This document shows positions 30,595-41,794 of a DNA stretch of 64,000 nt, piece by piece. This DNA is from Musa acuminata AAA Group. Lineage: Eukaryota; Streptophyta; Magnoliopsida; Zingiberales; Musaceae. The notes beneath the pieces were generated by a model. That model made no database searches. It saw only the letters and a program-made list of their open reading frames with translations, and was not told the DNA's origin. Position numbers and translations under genes: made by a program. Location: positions 45,822,501-45,886,500 of the forward strand of contig NC_088335.1 in the NCBI RefSeq assembly GCF_036884655.1. The letters run 5' to 3'. Every line of letters begins with the position of its first letter. The first letter of the stretch is position 1.

Positions 30595-33277
30595 TGGTGA
30601 TCAGGTATAGTCCCTTTTGTCCTTTATATTTCAGCGTGTAGAGTTGCAATGGTGTAGGCAGGCCCATATTTGAGGTAAAAAGTGTAAGCTTACTGTATGC
30701 TGTTTCTAAATCTTTCTTATTAAGCAACATCCTTGTCACCAACTATTTTATATCCTATACTAGATTGTAATTGAAGGAAAATTCTGTGAGCTAATTGTTA
30801 TTTTTAGTCAAATGTGAAGCTGTAGAGTTAAAGCTTAGTAATATTAGCTGACACCTGTGGAGTTATTAAGCTGCAATTACACACATTAGATTTTACATTG
30901 TTACGACATAATTACTACTGTTTTATGTCTTCTTCTTCTGTGGTTCCCTGTACCTCCAGTTATCTCCTTGTCAAATTGAGTACTCTGATATGCATTTGAA
31001 TCATACTCTTTCCCATTAATGCAACATTGCTTTTATCTTGGTGTTGGGTTTGAAGCCATTCAGTTTTAATCCTTCTATATTCAAGGTTTTGTTGGTATAG
31101 TTACCTATGTCACTTTTATGAAATTATTGTGAACAGTCTCCTTTTATGTAGTTTTAAAAGCACTTGTGGATGATACTGAAGATGTACTTGTTAGATGGTG
31201 CAACCTGAATATGTATTCATTTGGTGGTATGATTCAATTAGTTTATTAGTCATCTTGTTTGTCTTATACTATCATGGATAGCGTGTTTGATGTCACAAAG
31301 TTCAGAATTTCATTCCATCATATACGTCTCACACATGATACATGCAAGCAATTAGGCAGATATACTGGGAATGCAAGCAGCATTTATTCTGGAAACCGCA
31401 ATTGGCAAAATGTTATGGCTTCTCGACATTCAGATGGTAAAACAGATTTAAACTAGTGAGAAATATTCAGCTTTTGTTTGGCTGTTGATTTTGTTGGTAT
31501 GCTTTAGAACAGGCACTTCGTAGCACATGGTTCAGCATCTCCATTGTTGATATTACTAATGAATTAGCAAATTTAGTTAATTTTCCGTTTTAACCGAAGA
31601 GTATAAGATTGCTATTTATGAAGCCTCGCGTCATTGCAGGATTTATGTAGGATCAATATGTGCAGTCTTACTGTTATATAATCAAAGGCTGATTATGTCA
31701 TTCATATCATGATCACCTCGATCTCAAAGGAGCAACCTCATCATGGAGTGAAGAGGCCTCGTCCGATGGTATTCATGTGTAGTATGGTTTCTTTCTTTTT
31801 GTTTATTGTTCCTATTTAGGTGTATATGACTGTATATGATTTCCTTTGACAAATTATACCTCTTAGCAAGATGAGGGTTTTAGAATTGGAGTGATGCCGC
31901 ATGCATCTTAGAATTTAGGAGTTCAAGCAACACAGCATGCCAGGCTTGGAGTACTGATCAGAGCCTGAAACAGAATGTATACTCTTGTCAATTGTTCAAG
32001 TGATAGTTCAGCTATATGCAACAAAATCTTTTACTGCTTTTCTTGTCATTACTGCTTTTAACAGAGCTCATCTCTGGATCTGCTCTTTTGCCATATAAAC
32101 AGGACTGGATCAGTCATCTACCATGACATACAAGTCCTCTTAGCTGAATTGTTTAAGATCAGGTAGGAGGTAAATGCTTTTAGCTTTTACTGTCATGCAT
32201 TGTCATCACTTTTCCAATCAATTTAGTCTTCCTTGGACATTCTCATTATTAAATACTTGTCCAGAATGTAGCTTGAAGCTTATACTTATGAAATCTTTCT
32301 CTGAATGTCTCATACTGTTAAACTCCATTTCATAATATTTTGGTGTCAAATTGCTCCTGTAGGTGTTTGCTTTGAGTTTTTTTTCCTGTGCATATGCAAT
32401 TTATTTGAAAAAAAAGAAAGAAGAATGATCATTGAGCTTTTAAGTAAACTATGGTGTAATAGTAGTTATTTCTTTGTAACATATGTGATATAAGGATATG
32501 ATTGTAGATTCTTGGGAAATTATATGGTAGGAAGGGTGAGGATTGTGATGGGCACAAATGTCTTGGATAATTAGGGTTTGAGTAATAAAAATTAATCAAG
32601 TAAATATGTATTAGACTTTTTAACTTAATTTAAATTTAGAAAGATAAATACAAAAATCACTTATATTCAGCAATTTTTTTGCTTTTTAATACATTTGATT
32701 TCTAAAGATGTAAGTAGTTGGGACTTTCAACTCACTGGAATCATATATAGAGAAATGGCTTCTCTATATATGATTTGGGCTTCATTAGAGTATTTTTGAT
32801 GAACTCTTAATCATAAATTGTTAGAGCCCCCCCAATCCATTCAAATTAGATACAAAATAGAACATAAATTGTTGTACCACTGAGATATGAATACATTTCT
32901 CCTCTAATTTGGACAATGCCACAACACACTCGGAGATATTTCGCTGGTTATTTGGATTTTGATGGCCACACATTTAAGGCAACGCCTCGCTTCCATCCGT
33001 CTCTGGGACCGGGTCGAATCGAGAGAGACTAAGAAACGGGGGATCGACCGGGTTCTGCGGCCAATAGCTCGCATCGCCCATCTCCTGACCGGACCGGGCC
33101 TGACCTTTTAATTGGAGCCCGACCGCCCAAACCCCGTCACCGTTGTCCCCTCCGGGAGGTCACCCGACCCCCTCCCGTTCCGTTCTAGAGATTCTGGAAC
33201 CTTCTTCGCTCCAAGGAAGCAGGAGGAGGACGTCTGGATCGCCGACGATGACAGCCAGCCTCCCGTGATTTGATCGG
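30595..33277. other. Intergenic: CDPK 3' region to next gene
   Basis: 2.7 kb of AT-rich sequence. The first part is presumed CDPK 3'UTR, possibly with a UTR intron (a GTATAG donor-like site follows the stop at about 30605). The last 300 bp (about 32985-33277) turn GC-rich and are likely the promoter and 5'UTR of the next gene. No coding feature was recognised in between. Confidence 0.6.
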
Positions 33278-33838
33278 ATGGCACGGGTTAACGCGCATCG
33301 CAGGCTTCTGCCCTCGTCCCCGCCGGTGACGCCGAGGGCTGGGGTCGCCCCGTCGGCGGCGGGCATCCCGGTGGCCCCCAACCGGAAGCACCCGGTGATC
33401 CTGAAGCAGCCGACGCGTCCGGGGGCGCGGTGCGCGGAGGTGGCCGGGGGCACGGCGGCGGACTGCGTCGCCGTGTGCTGCTTGGGTCCCTGCTTGGTGG
33501 TGAACCTCCTGGTGCTGACTGCGGTACGGCTGCCTGCGGTGGCCTGCCGCCGGGCGCTGCGGGCTCGGGAGAAGCGGAGGCAGAGGGCCAGGAAGCGGAA
33601 GGAGAAGGCGCTGCTGGGGCCGAAGGCCGGTTTCGGAGGGGACGGGTCTTCCTCCGACGCGCAGGAGGACTCGAACGGAGACGTGGATGGGCTTCGCCGG
33701 GAGGCTGGGCCATCGCCGGTGGAGTTGGAGAGGGAGATGTTGGCGCAGTTCCACGGCATGGGGTTTTGGCGGAGCCCGTCCAACGGCGACCGGGCGCCGA
33801 CTTATGATGACGGCGCCTGTAACGTCAGCCAACGGTGA
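33278..33838 (+). CDS. Plant protein of unknown function with Cys-rich hydrophobic segment
   Basis: Intronless 186-aa ORF with very high GC. Seen: a basic, Pro/Ala-rich N-terminus (1-52); a conserved-looking core GGTAADCVAVCCLGPCLVVN (about 57-76) continuing as a hydrophobic segment that could insert in a membrane or be acylated on its cysteines; a strongly basic stretch ARKRKEK (about 103-109); an acidic/Ser linker; and a C-terminal motif LEREMLAQFHGMGFWRSP. From memory this pattern (GGT-A-C-AVCC-PC core and GFWRSPS tail) is that of a small plant family including Arabidopsis At3g11690 and At5g06380, with no established function. Other long frames across this GC-rich stretch are shadows. Confidence 0.8.
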   Translation: MARVNAHRRLLPSSPPVTPRAGVAPSAAGIPVAPNRKHPVILKQPTRPGARCAEVAGGTAADCVAVCCLGPCLVVNLLVLTAVRLPAVACRRALRAREKRRQRARKRKEKALLGPKAGFGGDGSSSDAQEDSNGDVDGLRREAGPSPVELEREMLAQFHGMGFWRSPSNGDRAPTYDDGACNVSQR

Positions 33839-34884
33839 CGGTGTAACGATTATTTCGACGGTTTCCGTCTCTGCTTCACTTTGCCGTCAATGCTCCGTTA
33901 GGCTGCAGCGAACTGGGCCAGGTGGTGGTGATTATTTATTATTCTCTATCTTTTCATTGAAGGATTAAATGGATGTAAAATATCACAAACATGGTATTTA
34001 TATGATTCGGATTAAATGTGCCAAAAAGAAGATGGAAATGGGTTTGATGGTATTAATTTTAGTTGAAAAAGTTTAATTTGATGAAATTGTTGGGGATCAG
34101 TTTATTTTTGTGTGAAATTGGTGGTGATGGTTTTATAAGCTGCTAATTGTTAAGGCGATGCTTTGATGATTAACCATGATTAGGTATTGGATTTGTGGAT
34201 ATTGATGTCTTCTATGAGGTAAACTATAGATTGGTCTTTTGTAGTTAGCTACATTTAGCGTTTCAATCTTATATTTTAAAAAGGTACATTAGTATTCATG
34301 TAGTTACGATAGTAAAACAACTAGATCCATTTATCCTCATGATATCAGTTTTATTAACGAAAATATAAAAATAAATAGTAAAAAGATAATTTTAACAGTC
34401 GATGGTGGAACAGTGTCTATGGCGGACAACGATATCGCTAGCGTTGATTGTGGCAGATTATGGTGCAGCTAGCGTTGGTGGTGGCAGACCTCTCCCCCTT
34501 TGCCAAATGTGTCCGATGTCAACGTAGATGTCGAGCGGTCGTCGCCTTCTAATCCACGCTCCCTCGACAAGCTCGGCACTGTCTTTGACTTCTTCATTGG
34601 TTGGACCCACTACGTCATCGCCAACCTCGGCATTCCCCACGTCATCTTCTACTTCTACGATGCCTTCATCGTTTTTATCCTCAACCACGTTTAGTGGCAA
34701 ATGCCCCCCACCTTTTGGTGTCGTTGCTTCCTCCTCTACTGTGACCCTCGTCTCTTCCTCCCCTAACTCCCATCTCTCTTTCGTATACCAGCATTACATG
34801 GTCGATGACTTGGATTGGGAGTTCGCTAAGGACTCCTTCCTAACAAATGTGTCCCCCCCCCCCTCCTTCCTAACAAATGTACCC
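33839..34884. other. Downstream spacer, no gene recognised
   Basis: The presumed 3'UTR of the preceding gene comes first, then AT-rich DNA. From about 34400 the composition changes to a C- and T-rich stretch (34480-34880) with open frames on both strands that match no family I recognise. It adjoins the copia debris and may be part of another repeat. A C run (about 34852-34861) is flanked by two copies of CTCCTTCCTAACAAATGT (34832 and 34862). Confidence 0.45.
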
Positions 34885-35965
34885 TCTTTGCCCCTATGCC
34901 CCTTTGATTCCCTCCTATTTATAGAGGTTCCTATCAACTTAACCTTAATGGATCCTATCCAATTGGGCACCGGATATCTATCTAACTACCCAAGCTTCTT
35001 GGATTAGTGGATCTCTACACAATAATCTCTTATTGGCTCTTATTGGATCATATCCACAAGATCCAATAATTCAGGGCCTTATTAGATATCCAATAACATA
35101 GGGGTTCTTGCGGAGATCTCATATTTGAACATCTACTCGTCGCAACACTTACCATATGTATGTAACCCTTTAGGCCCAATATCGAGCTGGTTATGAGTTA
35201 TACCTATCAAAACTCCTTTTGACTCAGTAAATTATTATCTTCATAATAATTCACTTGACTCATTGATTACGGATATACTATGTCATTGCACCGTAGTCCC
35301 CAAATAATATAAGAGAATCCAATCCATTGGACTTATCTATCTTTAGTTATTATATATTTATAGTCCCTCATCCGTCTAATATTCCAAAGACTGTATACCG
35401 GGCATGGTACTATCAAACCCCATACGGAATCTACTCAAGTCTCGCTCTAATCGAATTCTCCCGAAGAACTCTTTCTCTCTTAATCTAAGTGACCTTGGCT
35501 AGGAATTTTCCTGAGTAAGAACATATATGATATTCCTCTCATGACACTAAGAGCGGATGATCCTCTATTGACACTCAATTGCCCTTATTAGGTTGGTTAT
35601 CACTCCCGATGATCGGTTGTGCTAGATCTAGAACCTCCAGGCCTGTAAGTCTAATATCAAAGAATGGAGTACACATATAGGGTATTCTTGTTGTCTCAAG
35701 TTTAAGGACTAAACACACAACTAGGACCATGAAATCGCTATCTAACAGTGAGGTATCATTAACTATCAAGTATATCCCTAGTGTCCCTATACACAATGGC
35801 TTTGTCAGTGGATCTACGATGTTATCTTCAGATGAAACTTTTTCCACTACTACATCACCACAGGCCATGATCTTTCTAATCAAGTGGAACCTCCTCAGAA
35901 CGTGCTTCGACTTCTAAAGAGAATTGGTCCTTTGCTTGAGCAATCGTTAGTGGATACACTCAATA
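34885..35965 (-). mobile_element. Ty1-copia fragment: RNase H end and LTR-like sequence
   Basis: Read on the minus strand, from about 35960 to 35800, the product has the end of a copia RNase H: AIAQAKD-like residues, then SKHVLRRFHLIRKI and GDVVVEKVSSEDNIVDPLTK, as in SIRE/Maximus elements. From about 35780 down to 34885 the sequence is the reverse complement of the LTR-like piece at 35966-37292 (shared words include ATAATAATTCACT near 35250 and AACCTTAATGGATCC near 34940). The coding part shows frame breaks. RNase H runs into the middle of the LTR sequence, so the expected region between them is missing. Confidence 0.8.
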
Positions 35966-37292
35966 TCCCTTAGAGAATGAGTTTACTAATTGATCCGCTC
36001 ATTGAATGTTGGATGGTTGATGATACCTCATTGTCAAAAAACGATTTCATCGTCCTAGTGATGTATTCGGTCCCTAGACTTAAGACATCAAGGATGTCCT
36101 ATATAAGTATTCAACTCTTTGATACAAGACTTATAGACCTAAAAGTTCCAAATCTAGCATAGTCGATCATCAGGAGTAATAATCAACCTTACAAGGGCTA
36201 TTGAGTGTCGATAGAAAATCATCCACTCTCGGTGTCATGAAAGAAATATCTCATATATTTTTACTTAGGAAAATCCCTAGACAAGGTCATTCGGATTGAG
36301 AGAGAAAGAGTTCTCCAAGAGAATCCAATTAAAGCGAGACTCGTGTAGAAACCGTATAAGTCTGATAGCGCCATGCTTAGTATACGATTTCTGAGTTATT
36401 ATATAGATGAGACTCTATAGATACATGGTAACTAAGGACAGACATGTCCAATTGATTAGATTAACCTATATTGTTTGGGGACTACGACGTAGTGGCCTAG
36501 TACGTCCGCAGTCGATGAGTCGAGTGAATTATTATGAAGATAATAATTCACTAAGCCAAAAGGAGTTTTGACATGGTATGACTCACGGCCAGCTTGATAT
36601 TGGGTTTAGAAGGTCACACACATATGGTAGGTATTGTGACAAGTAGATATTCATAGACCTCATATCTTATTAGATATCCAATAAGCCCTTGAATTATTGG
36701 ATTCTATATATGAGATCTAATAAGAGCCAATGAGAGATAATTCGGTAGAGATTCACTAATCTAAGAGGCTTGGGTAGTTGGATGGAGATTTAGTTCCCAA
36801 TAGGGCAAGATCCATTAAGGTTAAGTTTACAAAAGGCCTCTATTAATAAGAGGGAACCAAAGGGCCATAGGTCAAACCTCTTTTGGCTACCACCTCCTAT
36901 TCTCCTCTCCTCCTCAGCCAACAGCTCTTGTTCGGGGTGTGTAGATAACAAAAAGGGCCAACCCCTTCTTGATTACGTGGTGCACGCATGGAGGTGATTT
37001 GAGCAGCGATTTGAGGAGCATCTTCACAGCCCCTATCATATGGATTACTACTAAAGAGGACGATAATTGACATCCTTCATCATCTCCCATAGATCTGCAG
37101 GTTTTCAGGGATATACGATCTTTCTAGGTAACACATCTTTCTTATACATGTAGTTTTCGATTTCATGGGTTTTTACATACCAATCTTCGTACGATGATAA
37201 AGGACTATTTTTCTGTAAAAATCTAAATTTTTTGTTTTTGTTCTTCTGCTGCGTATGTGATGTCATCTTAAATTTCCCAACAATATCTACCA
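35966..37292 (+). mobile_element. Copia LTR fragment, plus orientation
   Basis: From GAGAATGAGTTTACTAATTG near 35973 to TTTCCCAACA at 37283-37292, this matches the LTR at 55454-57062 in the same orientation, but lacks about the first 370 bp of it. The CA end after CCCAA is as expected for a copia LTR 3' terminus. It abuts the inverted fragment 34885-35965 with no recognisable spacer. Confidence 0.8.
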
Positions 37293-37305
37293 TGGTAGTG
37301 GTGCA

Positions 37306-37680
37306 GGGCCAAATGCGCCCAAGGCGTGTGAGTTGGAAACTTGACCCACACCAAGATAAACCCACCACGGCGAAGGCGTATGGCCAAATGTGCCCAAAGT
37401 ATATAAGTTGAGAAACCCAACCCACGCCAAGGGATATCCGTCACAATGAAGGCACAAGCCCAAATGTACCTGAGGTATGTGAGTCGAGAAACATGACCCG
37501 CACTAAGATATATCGACCACGACATAGGCACATGGCCAAATATGCTTGAGATATATAAGTCGGGAAAATCGATCGGCTCCAACATATATTTGTCACGATG
37601 AAGGCGTAGAGCCAAATGTGCCCGAAGCATGCCAAAGTATATCCATCATGACGAAGGCATTTGCTAAGGTGTGCCGTAAG
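37306..37680 (+). repeat. Minisatellite, period about 77 bp, nearly five units
   Basis: Units begin at GGCCAAATG-like words near 37307, 37382, 37459, 37534 and 37611. Each contains a GAGTTG/GAGTCG word, a GACCCAC-like word and CGAAGGC. Units differ at 15-25 per cent of positions by eye. Tandem repeats of this type are common in gypsy LTR or untranslated regions, and a gypsy LTR piece follows directly. Confidence 0.8.
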
Positions 37681-37689
37681 ACACCTGGT

Positions 37690-38170
37690 TCAGGAAAACT
37701 CGACCCATAAAATGAGATCTTGAATGCTCCCATGAACTAAACGACACGCTTCAAACCTCTTTCGCAAGAGCCCCAAAGCACACCTTCGGGGAGAGACAAA
37801 TGATAGGGAATCTATTGCTAGTTGACACGTGATCGTCACATGAGATCCAAGTCACCCTCCACCCATTTGCCTATATGGATGAAGATTTAAAGTAAGCAAA
37901 CACAAGCTTGACAATCACAAACTTATTTTTCATTCACAATCCTTTTTAAGCTATAAAAACATATTCCGAATAGGGGAGAGGACTTTTTTTAACTACTCGA
38001 ACCCACATTTGGAGATCTCGGATTACTAACTTGAGCATCGGACGGATCACATCGGGAAATCTCTTCCGACCTCAGGTAGCACTTCGAAAACACGATGTTT
38101 CTACCTTGAAAACACTTTGGATAATCCTACACGTACGGGTTCAGATCACGTTAAGCTAACCACGATGTTA
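37690..38170 (+). mobile_element. Ty3-gypsy LTR fragment, plus orientation
   Basis: The segment shares the order of motifs with the reverse complement of 60640-61070: a CACCCATTTGC word, then GACTTTTTTTAACTACTCG, GATTACTAACTTGAGC and a GGATAATCC/GGACAACCC word before GGGTTCGGATCA/GGGTTCAGATCA. This is the 3' part of a gypsy (Tat-like) LTR, with no internal region attached here. Confidence 0.6.
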
Positions 38171-38584
38171 ATGATATTTTCTCCTAAAACATTATGGTTT
38201 ATTATTACTTTTATTCTTATCTCAATTTTCATCTCTATTTCACGTATAAATATTTTTGTAATCAGATTTTAGAAAGTTGATTTTTTTGGTACTCCTCTCA
38301 AATTCATTGCTGTGTGCCTGATGGGAATGGTTTTTTTTAATTTAATTCTTGCAAGTAGAAAATTGTCATTTAAGTAATCAGATATCACTTAATTTTGTAT
38401 CAAGTGCTTCTATAACATAAAATATGGGTATGAAATGCTTCTGTATTATAGAGTCTGAAATTTGATGATCAGAAGATAGAAATCAAAATCCTAATGAGTT
38501 GGATAATATATAATTAGGCCAACACTACGCGATAAGAGATGATTACTTGATGTTCAAAAGATAGAAATCAAAATCCTAATGAGT

Positions 38585-38794
38585 TGGACAATATAAAATT
38601 ACACGATATGAGATGATAAGTACATAACTATTGGGAAAGAAAACGATTACCCAAAATAAGGGAGCGGTGATTAGGACAAAAACGAGAGATGGACAATATA
38701 AAATTACACGATATGAGATGATAAGTACATAACTATTGGGAAAGAAAACGATTACCCAAAATAAGGGAGCGGTGATTAGGACAAAAACGAGAGA
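38585..38794. repeat. Near-perfect 105-bp tandem duplication
   Basis: Units 38585-38689 and 38690-38794 appear identical by eye. A shorter related pair sits just upstream: AGATAGAAATCAAAATCCTA at about 38475 and 38558. The lack of divergence implies a recent duplication. The repeated peptide read on the minus strand is a by-product. Confidence 0.92.
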
Positions 38795-39190
38795 ACCATA
38801 TTTAACGATATTGTCATCAATATGGATCAAGAACGAAGTGTGCTGCAACCTTATATGTGTGATTTGGGACCTGCACTTGAATCAACCGAAGTGTCAGAAA
38901 TTGCTGCAAATTACAATCGAAATTGCAAACCCTCAATCATCATGTATTTGTTAGACAAATCTGAAGTTACAGACACAGCAAAAGTGAAACAAAATATAGT
39001 TTGCAATGATCTGCTGCAGAAGATACTGAACTCTTTCGGAAAAAATATGTTTCATTTATTGACACAAAAAAAAACTTTATCTAGAAGCATTATTGTTTGG
39101 AAATGAAAACTACCTTCTGATGCGGAATAGACTTCAATAAATCCATCTGATAACCACTGGTTCACTATGAAGAGAAACTTTAAGCAATTT
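38795..39190. other. Spacer downstream of the Fra a 1-associated-like gene
   Basis: A 94-aa open frame (38822-39106, +) starts MDQERSVLQPYMCDLG and has a Leu-rich tail. I do not recognise it. It has no visible neighbours in frame and could be a gene fragment. The last about 80 bp are presumably the 3'UTR of the minus-strand gene. Confidence 0.4.
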
Positions 39191-41105
39191 TTATACATCT
39201 GTCATCTGCCCAGCGGATTCAGAAGAATCTGACTCCCTTGTTCTTCTCTTCCAAGGATCCTTCTTCGGTTGCCCATCGGCGGTTTCCCATTGACGAAAAG
39301 GCAACGACTCATGCTTATGCCAACAAGGGTCTCCAAAAGATTTGAAGAACTCATTTGCCATCCCGTCAGCTGCCTCCAAGAAATTACCAAAACCACCAAA
39401 CAATCTCCCTTCAATACCTTCAATGTCACTGTGAAGCCCAGGAAAATTAAAGGGCTCCATTGTTGGCGAGTTAGAAGGAAACAATCCTCCGGTCACTTCA
39501 TCAGTAACATCATCTTCGGTGTGCTCGGTTTTTGATTCAACTAATTCGACAGGTCTGAAGAACAAAAAACCCACGATATCAATCAATGCTAAAACCCATA
39601 CAAACGAGATTGCTAACATAAAAGGATTTTGTAGTTCTCCACAATGCATCAATGCATATTAACTAACAGTGATGCAAGTATAACTTGTCCATAAATGCAC
39701 TTCATAGTTTTTCCTGGAGTCCTATGCAAAGCCACTCTGCATCACTGATAGACTACTTAAGATTCAACTGTAAAGGCATTAGTTTGTTTCGTAAGCCTTT
39801 GTCATGAACCAGAAAAAGACAGAAATAGCTAATGAACAATTCCACTGGAAGTCCATCAGACATTCATACAGTGGAGTTATGCCGTTGATCTAAAACCTGC
39901 TATTATGAAATTATGACAAGATCTAAGAATAATAGAATAGGATCTACATGAGCAAGAGATTGAAGGATGGTTTACTATAAATCTACACGAGCAAGGTATT
40001 TAAATAGCTGTATTGCCATCATTTCCAGAAAACTACAAGCAAATATGTGTGCATTCTACATATTCAAGCAATGTAAAATATAACCTTTATGAAGCATAGC
40101 CAGTTTTTAATAATGCTCCAATGAATATAATAGTGCCCAAAATATGGGTTGGACTTACATGAAATAGGTGGACAAATCCTATGTTTAATCCGACAATTGA
40201 AAATTGACATTATAAATACTGTAGGTGACCGATGTACACATGCCTAAACCAATTTGGAGTATTTACATCTCAAGACAATGTAAAGCCAGAAGTTTTCTTA
40301 ACTCAAGACATATTTTCCCTTTCCCATATTGGTAGGTCTAAAAATAATTAAGCACAATCTTCATGACCGACAGGTACACAAGCCTAAAAACAAACACAAT
40401 GCAATTAACTATTTATATATCTTTTAGATGAAACCATTAATATTCTATCTGCTCTATCATGATGATTATTATAAAGACATTTTCAACTATCCACAAAAGA
40501 AAAATCAACTTTTCAAATTCAACTTGATATACTTATAGATGATATGCCGCAATTCCAAGCTTGGTAGTCATTGTATATATTGTCATGCATTGGCGTCGGT
40601 AATTCGGGAGATGTTCTTCTCCCGATCCATGCCGTACATGATGAGACAATGCATACATCTCATCCTAATATAGCAACTAACTGATCATTTATGATATGCC
40701 GCGAGTACCACAAGTCTCATCCAACCAAAACTGATGAATCATCACAAACAAACAATCAATCAATCGATTTATAAATTTCTGGATCGAAGACCACAACCAA
40801 AGTGATAGACGCATCCAAGTGTGACAAATCGATCGAAACGTCCACAGGATTACGAGAACGGAAGAGAGGAAACGACGGGCAGCGATACCTTCCAACGCAA
40901 TCCTTGAGGGTTTGTTCGGTCTTCTCGCACTTGCGGACGAACCTACCGGGCTGGACCTCTTCGGTTCGGCAGGTCGATCGCACCACCATCTGCGTCGAGC
41001 ACCGCTCCTCGCCCGCCGCGAATCGAGAGTTAGGATCAGGGTTAGGGTTCACAAGATCGCCGAAGCCCCGCCTCGAGGGCTCCTCTTTCTCCCGCTTCCA
41101 ACCCA

Positions 41106-41106
<1 letters not shown>
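39191..41106 (-). CDS. Fra a 1-associated-like protein (plant family), 193 aa
   Basis: Two exons on the minus strand, 41106-40889 and 39554-39191, join in frame across a 1334-bp GT-AG intron (582 nt). The first exon encodes MGWKREKEEP... then ERCSTQMVVRSTCRTEEVQP and RKCEKTEQTLKDCVGR. The second encodes EHTEDDVTDEVTGG, then FNFPGLHSDIEGIEGRLFGG, an acidic/Phe-rich segment and a charged C-terminus. This matches what I recall of plant proteins annotated as Fra a 1- or Mal d 1-associated proteins. Conserved marks are the Cys pairs and the FDFPGLRSDIE-like motif. Biochemical function is not established. An upstream in-frame ATG (41178) would add 24 residues made mostly of RE repeats from the microsatellite. 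I chose MGW because family members start that way. Confidence 0.85.

Positions 41107-41109
<3 letters not shown>

Positions 41110-41137
<28 letters not shown>
41110..41137. repeat. (CT)n microsatellite in the 5' leader of the Fra a 1-associated-like gene
   Basis: A CT run on the plus strand, GA on the transcript strand, starting four bases before the chosen start codon at 41106. GA-rich leaders are common in plant 5'UTRs. Length variation here could change an in-frame upstream extension. Confidence 0.85.
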
Positions 41138-41140
<3 letters not shown>

Positions 41141-41398
41141 GGAATGGCGAAAGATGAAATGGACGGATGCATACACATCGTCGAGGGTGTAAGTCAGTTC
41201 CTGAGAGCAGTTGTGATCCCGTGCGTGTTGTACGCGTCTCATCTGCCTCGTGATTGGGAACAGGCCATGGAGCCCACGTGGGCCCCACTAGGTGGCTTCT
41301 TCTCTTCCCACTCCAACAGTGGGTGGCTGATATCGGGTGCGTCGCAGACGTAGCAAGAACATTTTTCTTTGCAGCGTGCAACTATACCACTGTATCCT

Positions 41399-41444
41399 CA
41401 CGTGATATTCATATATGTCACGTGACGTTCATATATGTCACGTG
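41399..41444. promoter_or_regulatory. Three G-boxes (CACGTG) spaced exactly 20 bp
   Basis: CACGTG occurs at 41399-41404, 41419-41424 and 41439-41444, each within a 20-bp unit TCACGTGACGTTCATATATG (first unit slightly different). CACGTG, here followed by A(C/T), is the known core for plant bZIP and bHLH factors and ABA response (ABRE) elements. It lies about 295-340 bp upstream of the minus-strand Fra a 1-associated-like start and beyond the HSCB stop, so it most likely serves the former. Regulation is inferred, not shown. Confidence 0.7.
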
Positions 41445-41794
41445 ACGTTCGTCCCCAATATACAAAGCTCCCATCGACATTGAGAAGTAGAAAAGATCGA
41501 TATAAATGTAGTAACTCTACACATATAAATTATTATTTTCTATCACTCGTATAACAAAAAAAATAACCTTACAAAAAAAATTGTTACAGATAGAAATAAA
41601 TTCTAAAACGGCAATATATCAAAATTAGTTCATTCAGATGAACTTATTGATTATAACCATCTGAAAAATGCCCCGAAAAGATGCAAATATGCTAATTGAG
41701 GTGCCAGCTACGCCGGCATTGGCATTCACCTCGATTGGTAGCTGCTGATCAAGATTTCAAGAGAACTCATTTTGTGTGTCATCAACAAGCCGGA

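Noticed and set aside
33160..33832. Long minus-strand frames opposite the 186-aa gene
   Set aside because: They are GC-driven shadows of the plus-strand gene: Arg/Pro/Ala-rich with no motif, while the plus frame has family motifs.
37105..37635. Minus-strand frames of 64-120 aa with repeating HIWPYAF-like peptides
   Set aside because: They are produced by the 77-bp minisatellite. The repeat explains the periodic peptide.
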